This document shows positions 8,523-17,494 of a DNA stretch of 64,000 nucleotides, piece by piece (positions within the stretch are counted from its first letter, which is position 1; the number at the start of each line of letters is the position of its first letter). This DNA comes from Chitinophaga caeni. GTDB taxonomy: Bacteria > Bacteroidota > Bacteroidia > Chitinophagales > Chitinophagaceae. The stretch lies in NCBI RefSeq assembly GCF_002557795.1, contig NZ_CP023777.1:1442001-1506000 (forward strand), given 5' to 3'. Made by a program: the position numbers and the translations under genes. The notes below the pieces were generated by a model that was given only the letters and a program-made list of their open reading frames with translations, did no database searches and had not been told where the DNA came from.

Positions 8523-10439
8523 TTATGACAATCTGTTTCTTTTGATTTCTTCAACAACTCCTGGATCAAGCAAAGTAGTAGTATCACCAAGGTTATCAAG
8601 CTCATTTTCAGAGATTTTACGCAATATCCTGCGCATGATCTTACCGGAACGTGTCTTAGGCAAGCCGGAAACAAATTGAATCTTATCTGGTTTGGCAATA
8701 GGCCCGATGATCCTGGAAACAGTTTGTATGATATCCTTACGGAATAGATCCAAGTCCTTAGACATGTTTTCCAATATCACGAACGCGTAAATTCCCTGTC
8801 CTTTTACATCGTGCGGATAGCCTACCACGGCACTTTCTACCACTCCTGCGTGCATATTGATAGCATTTTCTACCTCGGCAGTCCCGATCCTGTGACCGCT
8901 TACATTTAGCACATCATCTACGCGGCCCGTGATCCTGTAAAACCCTTCTTCATCTCTCATGCAGCCGTCACCTGTAAAGTAAAGGTTCTCGTAGGTAGCA
9001 AAATAAGTTTTGCGGCATCTCTCGTGATCACCGTACGTGGTGCGGATCATGCCAGGCCATGGGAACTTGATACAAAGGTTACCGGAAACGCCGTTTCCTT
9101 CGATCTCTTTACCATTTTCATCTACCAAAACCGGTTGGATTCCAGGCATCGGAAGGGTAGCATAGCCAGGTTTTTCAGGAGTTACACCTGCGAGGGTCGT
9201 AATCATGATACCACCTGTTTCCGTTTGCCACCAGGTATCGGAGATGGGGCATCGGCCTTTACCGATATTATCTTTAAACCAGTGCCATGCTTCTTCGTTG
9301 ATCGGTTCTCCCACGGAGCCTAATTTACGTAAAGAGCTGAGATCTTTATGATTTACCGGCCCTAAACCGAAGCCCATTAAGCTACGGATCGCCGTTGGTG
9401 CAGTATATAATGTAGTGACGCGGAACTTGTCCACGATATCCCAAAACCTCCCGGCATCGGGAAAAGTAGGTATCCCTTCAAACATTACAGTGGTTGCGCC
9501 GGCGCTAAGCGGCCCGTATACGATATAACTATGGCCGGTAATCCAGCCGATATCTGCCGTACAGAAAAATACTTCGCCCAGTTTATATTGAAAGGTATTG
9601 ACGAATGTGTAATTGGCGTAAACCATGTAGCCGCCGCAAGTGTGGACAACCCCCTTCGGCTTGCCCGTAGAGCCGGAGGTATACAATATGAAAAGTTCAT
9701 CCTCGGCATCCATCTCCTCGGCAGGACAAGACGGGTTGCCTTGTGTTTCCACGGCCTTGATCTCATCTTCCCACCATACATCGCGACCTTTTAGCATACT
9801 TACCGGGGTACGGGTGCGGGTGCAGACGATTACCTTTTTTACCGAAGGACAGCCGATTAGGGCATCGTCGATGACAGATTTTAACGGGATGTCTTTGCCG
9901 CCACGGAATGCACCGTCGCAAGTAATGACCAAGCTACATTGCGCGTCTTGTATCCTGTCAGCAATAGATTGTGCGCTGAAGCCGCCAAAAACCACGGAAT
10001 GTATGGCGCCGATACGTGCGCAGGCCAAAACGGCGATGGCCAGCTCCGGGATCATGCCCATATAAATACAAATCCTATCGCCCTTTTTTACACCGTTGTT
10101 TTTTAAGACATTGGCAAACTGGCAAACCTTGTTATATAAAGTGCGGTAAGTTAAAACGCGGTGCCGTTCTTCCGGATCGTTGGGTTCCCATATAATCGCG
10201 GGCTGGTTGCCTAAAGTACCCAGGTGGCGGTCGAGACAGTTCTCGGTAATATTTAGTTTCGCCCCTTGGAACCATTTAACATCGGGATCTTTGAAATTCC
10301 ATTCTAAAACACGATCCCATTTTTTGCGCCAATAAAAGTTATCAGCCACTTGTGCCCAGAATCCCTCGGGATCGGTTACACTATACTGCCAAGCCTGTTG
10401 ATATTCTTCAAAGCTTTTGATTTGGTACGGATACGACAT
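8523..10439 (-). CDS. acs: Acetyl-CoA synthetase
   Basis: 638 residues (the E. coli enzyme is 652). AMP-forming adenylate-enzyme motifs are all visible: P-loop-like YTSGSTGKPKGVVHT (about 254-268), SVGEPINEEAWHWF, DTWWQTETGGIMITT, YFTGDGCMRDEEGFYRITGR, VSGHRIGTAEVENA, and the C-terminal PKTRSGKIMRRILRK whose lysine is the known acetylation site in this family. It activates acetate to acetyl-CoA with ATP in the cytosol. The ATG at 10439 gives the usual N-terminus (YPYQIKSFEEYQQAWQYSVTDPEGFWAQVA). Monocistronic, with its own terminator. Confidence 0.97.
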   Translation of the reverse strand: MSYPYQIKSFEEYQQAWQYSVTDPEGFWAQVADNFYWRKKWDRVLEWNFKDPDVKWFQGAKLNITENCLDRHLGTLGNQPAIIWEPNDPEERHRVLTYRTLYNKVCQFANVLKNNGVKKGDRICIYMGMIPELAIAVLACARIGAIHSVVFGGFSAQSIADRIQDAQCSLVITCDGAFRGGKDIPLKSVIDDALIGCPSVKKVIVCTRTRTPVSMLKGRDVWWEDEIKAVETQGNPSCPAEEMDAEDELFILYTSGSTGKPKGVVHTCGGYMVYANYTFVNTFQYKLGEVFFCTADIGWITGHSYIVYGPLSAGATTVMFEGIPTFPDAGRFWDIVDKFRVTTLYTAPTAIRSLMGFGLGPVNHKDLSSLRKLGSVGEPINEEAWHWFKDNIGKGRCPISDTWWQTETGGIMITTLAGVTPEKPGYATLPMPGIQPVLVDENGKEIEGNGVSGNLCIKFPWPGMIRTTYGDHERCRKTYFATYENLYFTGDGCMRDEEGFYRITGRVDDVLNVSGHRIGTAEVENAINMHAGVVESAVVGYPHDVKGQGIYAFVILENMSKDLDLFRKDIIQTVSRIIGPIAKPDKIQFVSGLPKTRSGKIMRRILRKISENELDNLGDTTTLLDPGVVEEIKRNRLS

Positions 10440-10659
10440 GAGTTAATATCAGTTTTTTCATTACGTGCTCTAAATTTAATAAAGATTCCCATATAATTTT
10501 AGCTATCCTTAGAATAATCGAGTATTCTCTTTGAAAATTTTCAAAAATTAACAAATGGTTGATTATGGCAATCCGCACCGTCAGTATTATAACCGGCTGC
10601 GGTTGTCATGTGAAAATGGGTTCAAAAGAATCTTAAATATTGATGGATAGGAGGGAGCC

Positions 10660-11724
10660 TTACCGTATGCTAAATCTTAAAAATGTTGGCTTTATTTGCT
10701 CGTCTATATAATGTGTCCCGTAAATATTTTCTTCCTTGCTATCAATATAAATATTAGATACCGGGTCGTTCAAAGTATAATGGGCAATTAAATCTCCATC
10801 CCATGTTATTTTGAAAACATCGGCTGCATTAGGCGGAATATCTTTTGGATTCGATGGAGATACTTCTTTCCCGTAGTATAAAACATATACATGATCCGCC
10901 GTGCTGAAAACCCCGGTGTTCGAGTTGTAGCTATTATGGTAATAGATGGTTGAATCATTTTTTATACCCGGGTTTAGATGATCTTCACCTGGGCCAATCA
11001 GCGTTTTCTTCAGCAACAAGCGCTTGTCATAAATCCTGATTTTATTTAGGTAAGCATCAAGCGATAAGATGCGGTCGTACTTCTCGGAAACAGCTATCAA
11101 GTCGGCAGATATACTTCTCGTGTTAAATTTTATTAAGCTATCTGGGAAAGGTTGGCCATCACCCAGCTTGATTTTGTAGATGGATTGTAAAGATGGATTT
11201 TTAAATTTTTCGATATCACTGTAATAATTATTGGAAACTACTAAGCTATCAGCATCGATAAAATCATAATCTTTTGCAAAGGTAGGAAGGGAGAAGCTTT
11301 TGGGAATATAAGCATTTTTATATCTTAATAGCGAATCCGTATTAATTTTCCGCATCTTGATATCACCAGGCATTAAATAAGTGTGTGAATAAATGTATGG
11401 CCGATGATTTTTTTTATAGAATAAATTGAATAGTAATGCTGCTGTATTTTCGTTAGGATAAGTTAATTCAAATTCTTTACGTTTATTATTAAGGTTAAAA
11501 ATCTCGAAACTATTTTTGTTTATATATTCCCTGCTTACAATTACCATGGTATCATTTATCATGGAATACTGCAAGGGTTGATCGGTGTACAGATCGATGA
11601 CTTCCCCGGTCAGTTTCTTTTCAACTTTAAAATCATTTATATCAAAATATTGAATCGTAGAACGGGTACCTTGATGACATGAATAAAGTATAATAGAAAT
11701 TAAGAGCAATAAGAAGGGTCTCAT
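10660..11724 (-). CDS. BF3164-type / TolB-like beta-propeller lipoprotein
   Basis: 354 residues. The N-terminus MRPFLLLLISIILYSCHQG is a lipoprotein signal with the lipidated Cys at about residue 16. The rest consists of repeated strand-rich units, for example LYTDQPLQYSMINDTMVIVSR, YDRILSLDAYLNKIRIYDKRL and DVFKITWDGDLIAHYTLNDPVSNIYIDSKEENIYGTHY, the last typical of the BF3164 family of six-bladed propeller-like lipoproteins common in Bacteroidota. Function unknown; likely anchored at the outer membrane. Lower GC and more A/T-rich codons than acs next door. Confidence 0.7.
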   Translation of the reverse strand: MRPFLLLLISIILYSCHQGTRSTIQYFDINDFKVEKKLTGEVIDLYTDQPLQYSMINDTMVIVSREYINKNSFEIFNLNNKRKEFELTYPNENTAALLFNLFYKKNHRPYIYSHTYLMPGDIKMRKINTDSLLRYKNAYIPKSFSLPTFAKDYDFIDADSLVVSNNYYSDIEKFKNPSLQSIYKIKLGDGQPFPDSLIKFNTRSISADLIAVSEKYDRILSLDAYLNKIRIYDKRLLLKKTLIGPGEDHLNPGIKNDSTIYYHNSYNSNTGVFSTADHVYVLYYGKEVSPSNPKDIPPNAADVFKITWDGDLIAHYTLNDPVSNIYIDSKEENIYGTHYIDEQIKPTFLRFSIR

Positions 11725-11992
11725 GATAGAAAAATGTTGATTCGATAAATATTGATATGTATTTATATTGTTAAATACAGCATATAGTTAGGTTATTCAG
11801 CATATAGTAATATGCCGTTACATCTGTTGATTTCAATATGTTTTCTTGTTATTTACAAATACAGTTGTTATACCAATCAGGATGGTAAGTTTTAGTTACT
11901 AGGAAATATATATTGAATGCCGTATCAATATATACACACTTCTTCATGCATTTATAAAGCGAATATAAATGATAAAGTGTTATCAATATCTT
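11725..11992. other. AT-rich intergenic region with an 11-bp direct repeat
   Basis: This covers most of the 333-base spacer between the lipoprotein gene and the TPR gene. It has no credible open frame. CAGCATATAGT occurs at 11778-11788 and again at 11798-11808, a 20-bp period, 54-84 bases upstream of the lipoprotein start. Confidence 0.45.
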
Positions 11993-12030
11993 AAAAAAAA
12001 GGCAGGCTAGCATGTAATGCTGACCTGCCT
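11993..12030 (-). terminator. Terminator of the TPR protein gene
   Basis: AGGCAGG..AGCAT (12000-12013) pairs with 12017-12030 with a two-base mismatch; read on the minus strand it is followed by a run of T (A run at 11993-12000). Confidence 0.8.
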
Positions 12031-12057
12031 TTATATAAATTATTTGCTAAGACTTGG

Positions 12058-13215
12058 TTATTGAGCAATTTGCTTCAACCTTTCCCGCACGTATTTGTCG
12101 ACCTCTGCATTTCTATCTTCACTGTTATTGGCTTCTTTCAAGTATAATTGGTAATATCTTTTCGCAGCTTTAGGTAGGTTCATCTTGCTATCATATATAG
12201 TGGCAATAGCGTAGGGAGTATAAGTGCCGCGGTTCATATAGTACGCTGTATCAAATTGTTTGATAGCTGTTCTGTATTGTTTCATTTGATTGAAATTATT
12301 CCCTAACGCGGAATAATAATTTCCCAGCGCATCGCTTTTGGTTTCTTCAATACAAGCTAGCAAAAGCTCGTTGCTTTTATCGTAATCATGTAATTCGGTA
12401 TAGGAGAGTGCCGCGTAATACTTGACCAGCGCCGGGGCGGTTTTGAAGTACTCAAGATATTCGAAGGTTTTAATACAATCTTTATATTCTTTTAAATAGT
12501 AATTGGCTACCGCAACGTACTGAAATGCTGATGGCGACACTATATGCAGGTTTACTAATACATCCCCGAAGCTTACGACCCTTTTCATATCTTTTTGATT
12601 GTAGGCTGAACGGATCGCTACATTAATAATACTAAGTTGAGACGAATCTGTAAATAGGTATCGATTTAATATGCTATCAGCATATTTATAGTCTTTTTTA
12701 TCAATTAAAATATCAGCTAAAGCACTTACGACGCGGGCGTCTTTATTATTTAGCTGGTACGCGGTTTGATAATTGGCAAAGGCTGAATCGGGCTGTTGCA
12801 GCTTGCTATAAATACTCCCCATTTGCTTGTAATAGTAATAATTGGCAGGGTTGATTTCAACCAGTTTTTGATAATAATCCACCGCCCGTTCAAACTCCTC
12901 GTTATTAGAATAGATCAAGGCAATATACTGTAAGGCTTGGATATTGCTGGAATCGAGATCTAATACCTGCTGGTAAGTGTTTCTTGAAATATTAGTTTGA
13001 CCGTTAACATAGTATGTGTATGCAAGCAGGTTTAGATCTTTCACCGAATTGGAATCATACCTCGGCAATATGTATTGCAGCGCATCCCCGTATTGCTGCA
13101 TCTGCATATAATCCATTACAACCGACCTGTCAATGCCGGCTTCCTGCGCCGCTGCGGGCGCACTTACGAAGATCGAAAGCAAAATAATAGCTAGGTTCCT
13201 GGTGATTTTATTCAT
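12058..13215 (-). CDS. Exported tetratricopeptide repeat protein
   Basis: 385 residues with a signal peptide (MNKITRNLAIILLSIFVSAPAAAQ). From about residue 30 to the end there are successive 34-residue TPR units, for example IQALQYIALIYSNNEEFERAVDYYQKLVEINPANYYYYKQMGSIYSKLQQPDSAFANYQTAYQLNNKDARVVSALADILIDKKDYKYAD. TPR proteins are periplasmic or outer-membrane-associated scaffolds; the partner is unknown. It is followed by its own terminator. Its promoter side now carries mobile-element copy 1 about 75 bases upstream. Confidence 0.82.
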   Translation of the reverse strand: MNKITRNLAIILLSIFVSAPAAAQEAGIDRSVVMDYMQMQQYGDALQYILPRYDSNSVKDLNLLAYTYYVNGQTNISRNTYQQVLDLDSSNIQALQYIALIYSNNEEFERAVDYYQKLVEINPANYYYYKQMGSIYSKLQQPDSAFANYQTAYQLNNKDARVVSALADILIDKKDYKYADSILNRYLFTDSSQLSIINVAIRSAYNQKDMKRVVSFGDVLVNLHIVSPSAFQYVAVANYYLKEYKDCIKTFEYLEYFKTAPALVKYYAALSYTELHDYDKSNELLLACIEETKSDALGNYYSALGNNFNQMKQYRTAIKQFDTAYYMNRGTYTPYAIATIYDSKMNLPKAAKRYYQLYLKEANNSEDRNAEVDKYVRERLKQIAQ

Positions 13216-13280
13216 CTTAACTAATTTTTTAGTTTATTAAAACTAAGGAATTAGTTTGAAAGGAAGAAATCGGGTTGAAA

Positions 13281-13606
13281 AAAATTTATCATTGTTGTCC
13301 GACTAAAAATGCTTTAAAGGTACTTGGATTCCTTACCTGGTCAAGGATATAAGCGAAGGATGATCTATTCAGCCCCGCCAACAAAACCGTGGAACTTCGC
13401 ACTTTTAATCGCGAAGCCATACAGTAGCACAAAAGCTGGATCGAGCGATCAAATTGGTGGCCGTGATGGCCAATTTGTGCCTTTTTTAGTACTTTTTTGG
13501 GCAAGCAAAAAAGTACAAGAAACGAGCCGATGAACATTGAATCGAACTTTTAAGGCGATTATAATTTTTTCATTGATAATTTAGTCGGACAATAATGAAA
13601 TTTTAT
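13281..13606. mobile_element. MITE-like element, copy 1, with target duplications
   Basis: The element proper is 13290-13597 (308 bp). Its left end CATTGTTGTCCGACTAAA (13290-13307) matches the inverted right end at 17 of 18 positions. The 9-bp flanks AAAATTTAT (13281-13289) and AAATTTTAT (13598-13606) match at 8 of 9. The interior is about as similar to copy 3 (46400) as a repeat family would be. It contains a perfect 11-bp hairpin (13489-13499 / 13506-13516) and a second dyad around CAAATTGG...CCAATTTG. No intact transposase is present, so it is non-autonomous. It sits 3 bases beyond the stop-codon end of the MscS gene. Confidence 0.85.
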
Positions 13607-13608
13607 AT

Positions 13609-16050
13609 TTATTCATTGCCCGCGCTTTTGGTTTCGTCGGTAGGTGAAGGATATTTAAGATGTACATCTCTTTGTGGGAAGGGAATCTCGATATTGTGCT
13701 GTTGGAGGGTATAATAGATCTTGTCTAAAACTTCGCTTTTCGTGCCGAGCATATTGCTGATATCCAACCAGAAGAACAGTTGAAAATCGATAGAACTTTC
13801 ACCCAGGTCCTTGAGAAAAATGAGCGGCGCCGGATTGATAAAAATGTGTTCTTGCTGTTCCAGTATTCCTGTTAATAATGTTTTTACAAGTTTCAAATCC
13901 GATCCGTAAGCAACGCCAACCACGATATCAACGCGGCGTGTCCGGTTGGAGAGCGTCCAGTTAGTTAAATGTTGGGAGATAAGATCGCCGTTGGGGATGA
14001 TGATTTCCGAACCCTCAAATGTTTCGATCTTGCTTGCACGGATGCCAATTTCTTTAACGGTGCCGCTTTTGTTGCCAACATCGATTATATCGCCAATCTG
14101 TATAGGCCGTTCAAATGCGAGGATGATTCCCGAAACAAGGTTGTTAACAATATTCTGCAACCCGAAGCCGATACCGACGCCCAATGCCCCGATAATGATG
14201 GTTAACTTGTCGAACGGTATGCCGGATGCTGCAAAAGCCACGAAGATGCCGCTTCCGAGTATTACGATCCTTAGTAGCAGAACGGCGTTGCCCCATCTCG
14301 GCTTTGCCGTACCACCGCTTTTTTGCGATCCGCCGAAAAGGTATTTCATTAATTTGGACACGTATACCGCCACCGCAATCACCACGAAGAAGATCAAGAT
14401 ACTACTGAAACTGAAACTGCTGTTGCCGATTTTGCGCTCCACGGACAAGAAACGGGCCACTTCGCCATGAACAATATCGTATAAGTTCAGGTTGCGGGTT
14501 AGCGTAACCATCCACAGGATAGACACCGCGAAGTACAGCAGGTATTTCAGGCTCTCCTTAATCTTGTTGTAATCGAAGAATGCTGCCATGCGGCTTGTAT
14601 CCTTGTTGGCTTCAATATGCAGGTATATAGCTTCTAATATTATTTTTACCACCACTACCAACACTTCGGCGGAAATCATGCTAAATAATGCCGCTACCGT
14701 TAAGAACTTGGCGAGCATTACCCTGCCGAATAAATTACATCCGGTCGCCAGCAAGAGTAATAGTATAGCCAGCGTTACAATGGCATTGGCGGTTTCCTTA
14801 CGTATGCGGAAAGGTTGCCTCGCGTGCTTTACAAGGTAAATGATACTGATGGTAATCGAAAGCACCTGCACGGTAAATTGAATCCATCTTTCCGTGAAGG
14901 AGGATTGCAGCAGCAGGTTAAAAAATGCAATTACCAGGTATAAGCCCAGTAGGCATATCCAGTAATTCTTGAACCAACGCGGCCATAAGGTCCAGCAGAG
15001 TATGGTTACCGTGATGCCTTGTATCATCCACATCATTTCAAGGTAGATGATCGGCGGGTTTTCATAAACGAAAGGACCGATGGCAAATATGACTAATAGC
15101 GTTGAGAAGAAAACGCTTTTTCTTAAGTAAGAAACGTTTACCCATATGCTATTATCACCCGGATATTTTTTCGCTATCCTGCGCAGGTTAAACTGAACCC
15201 AGCAAAAAAATGCCAGCGCAATCAGCGCATTCATTATTTGTGTTTTCCAGTTATAGCGATAGTAGTAATCAAACACCCGGTTGTTTGCCGTCATCGAGAC
15301 CCTGAGGTTGTCCATGATTTGTACTTTGTAATCACCGGGGCTTATCTTGAACAAATCCTTTTCTTCACGGTTCCAGATAGTCTTACGGGCGGTCTTGATC
15401 CTGTAATCCACTTCATCGAGCAGGTTGGTGATGTTGATATAATTCATCGCCACCCTATTTTGTAATAAACCGAGCCGTAGTAAAATATTCCTGTTGGCAG
15501 TATCGGCCTGCCGCCATTTTTTATCCAGCTGTTCCAGTTGGGCAAAATATAATTGCTTCAACTTGGGATCCCTGGGTAAGGAGAACAACAAGCTATCTGT
15601 CAGGATGCTCTTGATTTCCGAAGTCATACCCGAAATTTGCTTGTTATAATCTTCCAGTGAAGATTGCCAACCGCGGTTAACTTCTTCCATCTCCAGCAGT
15701 ATAACCTGCAAAGCATGTACGCTCCGCATATTGAGAATATACGATCGGCCTTGAACATTGTTTTCGATCACCTCCACCAGTCGCTCCGATCTCGGTAGTT
15801 CGCCGGAGATGTTGGAGGTGTCGAAACCTCTTCGCATAGTATTATTGACCCGGTTTAGCATCCGGGTAATATTCTCAATATTGGTTAATAATGTTGACAA
15901 CGACGTGTCGGCCGTTACCGCTGCGACATCTTTAGCTACTTGGTGTTGTTTTTTCTCCAAGGTGTCACTGATGCCTTGCGCAAGGCCAATTTGCGGAAGG
16001 AGTGGGATAATAACAACTAAATATACGAGCAGTAGCCGGAAAACATTCAT
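13609..16050 (-). CDS. Large MscS-family mechanosensitive ion channel
   Basis: 813 residues, much longer than small MscS (286). Order: signal peptide (MNVFRLLLVYLVVIIPLLPQIGLAQ); helical, coiled-coil-prone periplasmic region (about 25-260); many membrane segments (about 270-600); then the MscS core. The pore helix and beta domain are clear: LTIIIGALGVGIGFGLQNIVNNLVSGIILAFERPIQIGDIIDVGNKSGTVKEIGIRASKIETFEGSEIIIPNG. By family it releases solutes on hypo-osmotic shock from the inner membrane. The stop codon lies beside mobile-element copy 1. Two small unknown genes precede it on the same strand and may be co-transcribed. Confidence 0.9.
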   Translation of the reverse strand: MNVFRLLLVYLVVIIPLLPQIGLAQGISDTLEKKQHQVAKDVAAVTADTSLSTLLTNIENITRMLNRVNNTMRRGFDTSNISGELPRSERLVEVIENNVQGRSYILNMRSVHALQVILLEMEEVNRGWQSSLEDYNKQISGMTSEIKSILTDSLLFSLPRDPKLKQLYFAQLEQLDKKWRQADTANRNILLRLGLLQNRVAMNYINITNLLDEVDYRIKTARKTIWNREEKDLFKISPGDYKVQIMDNLRVSMTANNRVFDYYYRYNWKTQIMNALIALAFFCWVQFNLRRIAKKYPGDNSIWVNVSYLRKSVFFSTLLVIFAIGPFVYENPPIIYLEMMWMIQGITVTILCWTLWPRWFKNYWICLLGLYLVIAFFNLLLQSSFTERWIQFTVQVLSITISIIYLVKHARQPFRIRKETANAIVTLAILLLLLATGCNLFGRVMLAKFLTVAALFSMISAEVLVVVVKIILEAIYLHIEANKDTSRMAAFFDYNKIKESLKYLLYFAVSILWMVTLTRNLNLYDIVHGEVARFLSVERKIGNSSFSFSSILIFFVVIAVAVYVSKLMKYLFGGSQKSGGTAKPRWGNAVLLLRIVILGSGIFVAFAASGIPFDKLTIIIGALGVGIGFGLQNIVNNLVSGIILAFERPIQIGDIIDVGNKSGTVKEIGIRASKIETFEGSEIIIPNGDLISQHLTNWTLSNRTRRVDIVVGVAYGSDLKLVKTLLTGILEQQEHIFINPAPLIFLKDLGESSIDFQLFFWLDISNMLGTKSEVLDKIYYTLQQHNIEIPFPQRDVHLKYPSPTDETKSAGNE

Positions 16051-16090
16051 ATCAACTACGGGGATTTTAAACTATAACAGCAAGTTTCCC

Positions 16091-16402
16091 CTATTGTTGC
16101 TTTTCCGGTCGCGAAGCTGTTAATGTTTGACCGCCCTGCTGGTCGCGGTCAACAATCGCGATAAATGATGTTATGCCTATCGGAATATCAAGGTTAAGGC
16201 ACTGTAAATACCCCGAACCGCCAGGGTTCGCCAACTGGTACCATGGATAACCGGGTGTTTCGCGGCTGGTGCCATCCCTAACATGAATTGTAAGCGATAA
16301 ATACCTTATAACATTATCCCCTAAGTCCTGCATTGATTTTGCGAAATCGCAAATTACGGGGCTAAGCTGTTCCAAGGTATTACCGGGTTGGTTAATGACC
16401 AT
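16091..16402 (-). CDS. Hypothetical protein, 103 residues
   Basis: Open frame with ATG at 16402, ending 41 bases before the MscS start. No signal peptide or membrane segment is seen. It starts VINQPGNTLEQLSPVICDF and ends hydrophilic (DRDQQGGQTLTASRPEKQQ). No family recognised. Its position between two same-strand genes with small gaps and absence of a competing frame make it plausible, but it could be a chance frame. Confidence 0.45.
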   Translation of the reverse strand: MVINQPGNTLEQLSPVICDFAKSMQDLGDNVIRYLSLTIHVRDGTSRETPGYPWYQLANPGGSGYLQCLNLDIPIGITSFIAIVDRDQQGGQTLTASRPEKQQ

Positions 16403-16458
16403 GGTAATTTGTTTTTTAAAATTTTAACAAATGTAAACATAGTTTACAATAATGTAAA

Positions 16459-16701
16459 CTAAGGTCTAAACGTTCTCTGTGCTTTCGCAATGCTTTTTTT
16501 CAATACGAGCGTAATTACTTCGATGATTTTTTCGCTTTCCGCATTGCTGAAACCTGCCGGATTTTTAGCCCGCCGGTAAAACGTTGCTTCGCTCCATCCG
16601 CATTCTTCGCAAATAGAGTCCCTGAAAATCTTTGGGATCAATAACATGAAGCTATGAGCTTCTTGTAACAGGTTTTTATTCAAGCGCTTTTTTTGCACCA
16701 T
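16459..16701 (-). CDS. Small protein with HTH-like segment, 80 residues
   Basis: ATG at 16701. It contains a segment that reads like a helix-turn-helix: IFRDSICEECGWSEATFYRRA (about 26-46), followed by AESEKIIEVITLVLKKSI. It could be a small DNA-binding regulator. It is divergent from the double-HTH gene at 16828 with a 126-base spacer containing TGATA/TATCA dyads, a common layout for mutually controlled regulators. No named family. Confidence 0.6.
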   Translation of the reverse strand: MVQKKRLNKNLLQEAHSFMLLIPKIFRDSICEECGWSEATFYRRAKNPAGFSNAESEKIIEVITLVLKKSIAKAQRTFRP

Positions 16702-16762
16702 GCCTTTTGTTTTTGGGTAGTTAAAAGAGATTAATGTATCTGTTGCGTATTAAAATGTTATA

Positions 16763-16795
16763 TTGATAAATATACTATCATCATTTTTAGTGATA
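16763..16795. promoter_or_regulatory. Candidate operator: alternating TGATA / TATCA dyads
   Basis: TTGATA (16763-16768), TATCAT (16776-16781) and TGATA (16791-16795) form two overlapping dyads with 7- to 9-base spacers, in the spacer between two divergent putative regulator genes. No protein is known to bind here; inferred from symmetry and position. Confidence 0.35.
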
Positions 16796-16827
16796 AAACT
16801 TTACAATTATAACAAAAAATATTTACA

Positions 16828-17397
16828 GTGAGCGCGGGGTCACAAAATATAATTGATGAAGGCGCCAGGCTTAAGCAGGTAATCAAGGACCTGGGCATGA
16901 CTTACGTTGACTTTGGTAGCAAGGTGAAACTCTCTAACCAGAGCGTTCACAGGTACTTTAAGAATAACTCTATCAAGCGAACTACGATCGCTAGATTTTG
17001 TAAAGCGCTGGGAATTTCGCTGGAAGAATTTTATGATTGGAAAGGTCCAAAAAGGGAGCCCGGGCAGAAGTTTCATTACGGCGAAAGACTGAAAAACCTG
17101 ATCGTGGAGAGGGATATTAAGCGTAATAAACTGGCCGAAAAGATGGGGATTTCCAGGCGGGCGCTGTATAATATCTTTGAAAGGGAAGTATTTGATCCCC
17201 ACTTGCTCCGTAAAGTTTGCGAAGCACTACCTATCCATGAGAGCGAATTCCTGCTAGACGCTAATTTACAAGACCCCGATCAATCTTACGAAACCGCGGA
17301 ACAAGTGAAATGGCGCGAGAAATATTACCAGCTACTTGAAATCCACAATGAGCTGCTGCGGGAAAATGCGGCCTTAAGGGCAAGGCTACAAGCTTAA
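16828..17397 (+). CDS. DNA-binding protein with two XRE-type HTH domains and a C-terminal coiled coil
   Basis: 189 residues from a GTG at 16828. HTH 1 (about 10-62) has LKQVIKDLGMTYVDFGSKVKLSNQSVHRYFKNNSIKRTTIARFCKALGISLEEF. HTH 2 (about 77-128) has LKNLIVERDIKRNKLAEKMGISRRALYNIFEREVFDPHLLRKVCEALPI. The tail (about 158-188) is a leucine-rich coiled coil ending LLRENAALRARL, likely for dimerisation. It is probably a transcription regulator of itself or of the divergent gene. No ligand domain is visible. Confidence 0.8.
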   Translation: MSAGSQNIIDEGARLKQVIKDLGMTYVDFGSKVKLSNQSVHRYFKNNSIKRTTIARFCKALGISLEEFYDWKGPKREPGQKFHYGERLKNLIVERDIKRNKLAEKMGISRRALYNIFEREVFDPHLLRKVCEALPIHESEFLLDANLQDPDQSYETAEQVKWREKYYQLLEIHNELLRENAALRARLQA

Positions 17398-17424
17398 AAT
17401 TTCCAAAAAATACATTCAAATTTA

Positions 17425-17454
17425 TTTGTATGTGTGCGATTTTTTATTATTTTG
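17425..17454 (+). promoter_or_regulatory. Bacteroidota-type promoter of the 17495 gene
   Basis: TTTG at 17425-17428 (-33 element) and TTATTTTG at 17447-17454 (-7, 7 of 8 to TAnnTTTG) are separated by 18 bases, the usual spacing. Transcription from about 17461 excludes the upstream ORF start at 17426 and supports the ATG at 17495. Confidence 0.55.
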
Positions 17455-17494
17455 TTATAAATTAGATCGTATCCCTATAAAAAATCGCCAACAA

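Noticed and set aside
13289..13537. 82-codon minus-strand frame inside mobile-element copy 1
   Set aside because: It lies wholly within a non-autonomous repeat and its upstream half differs completely from that of the copy 3 frame; kept as a finding about a relic, not as a gene.
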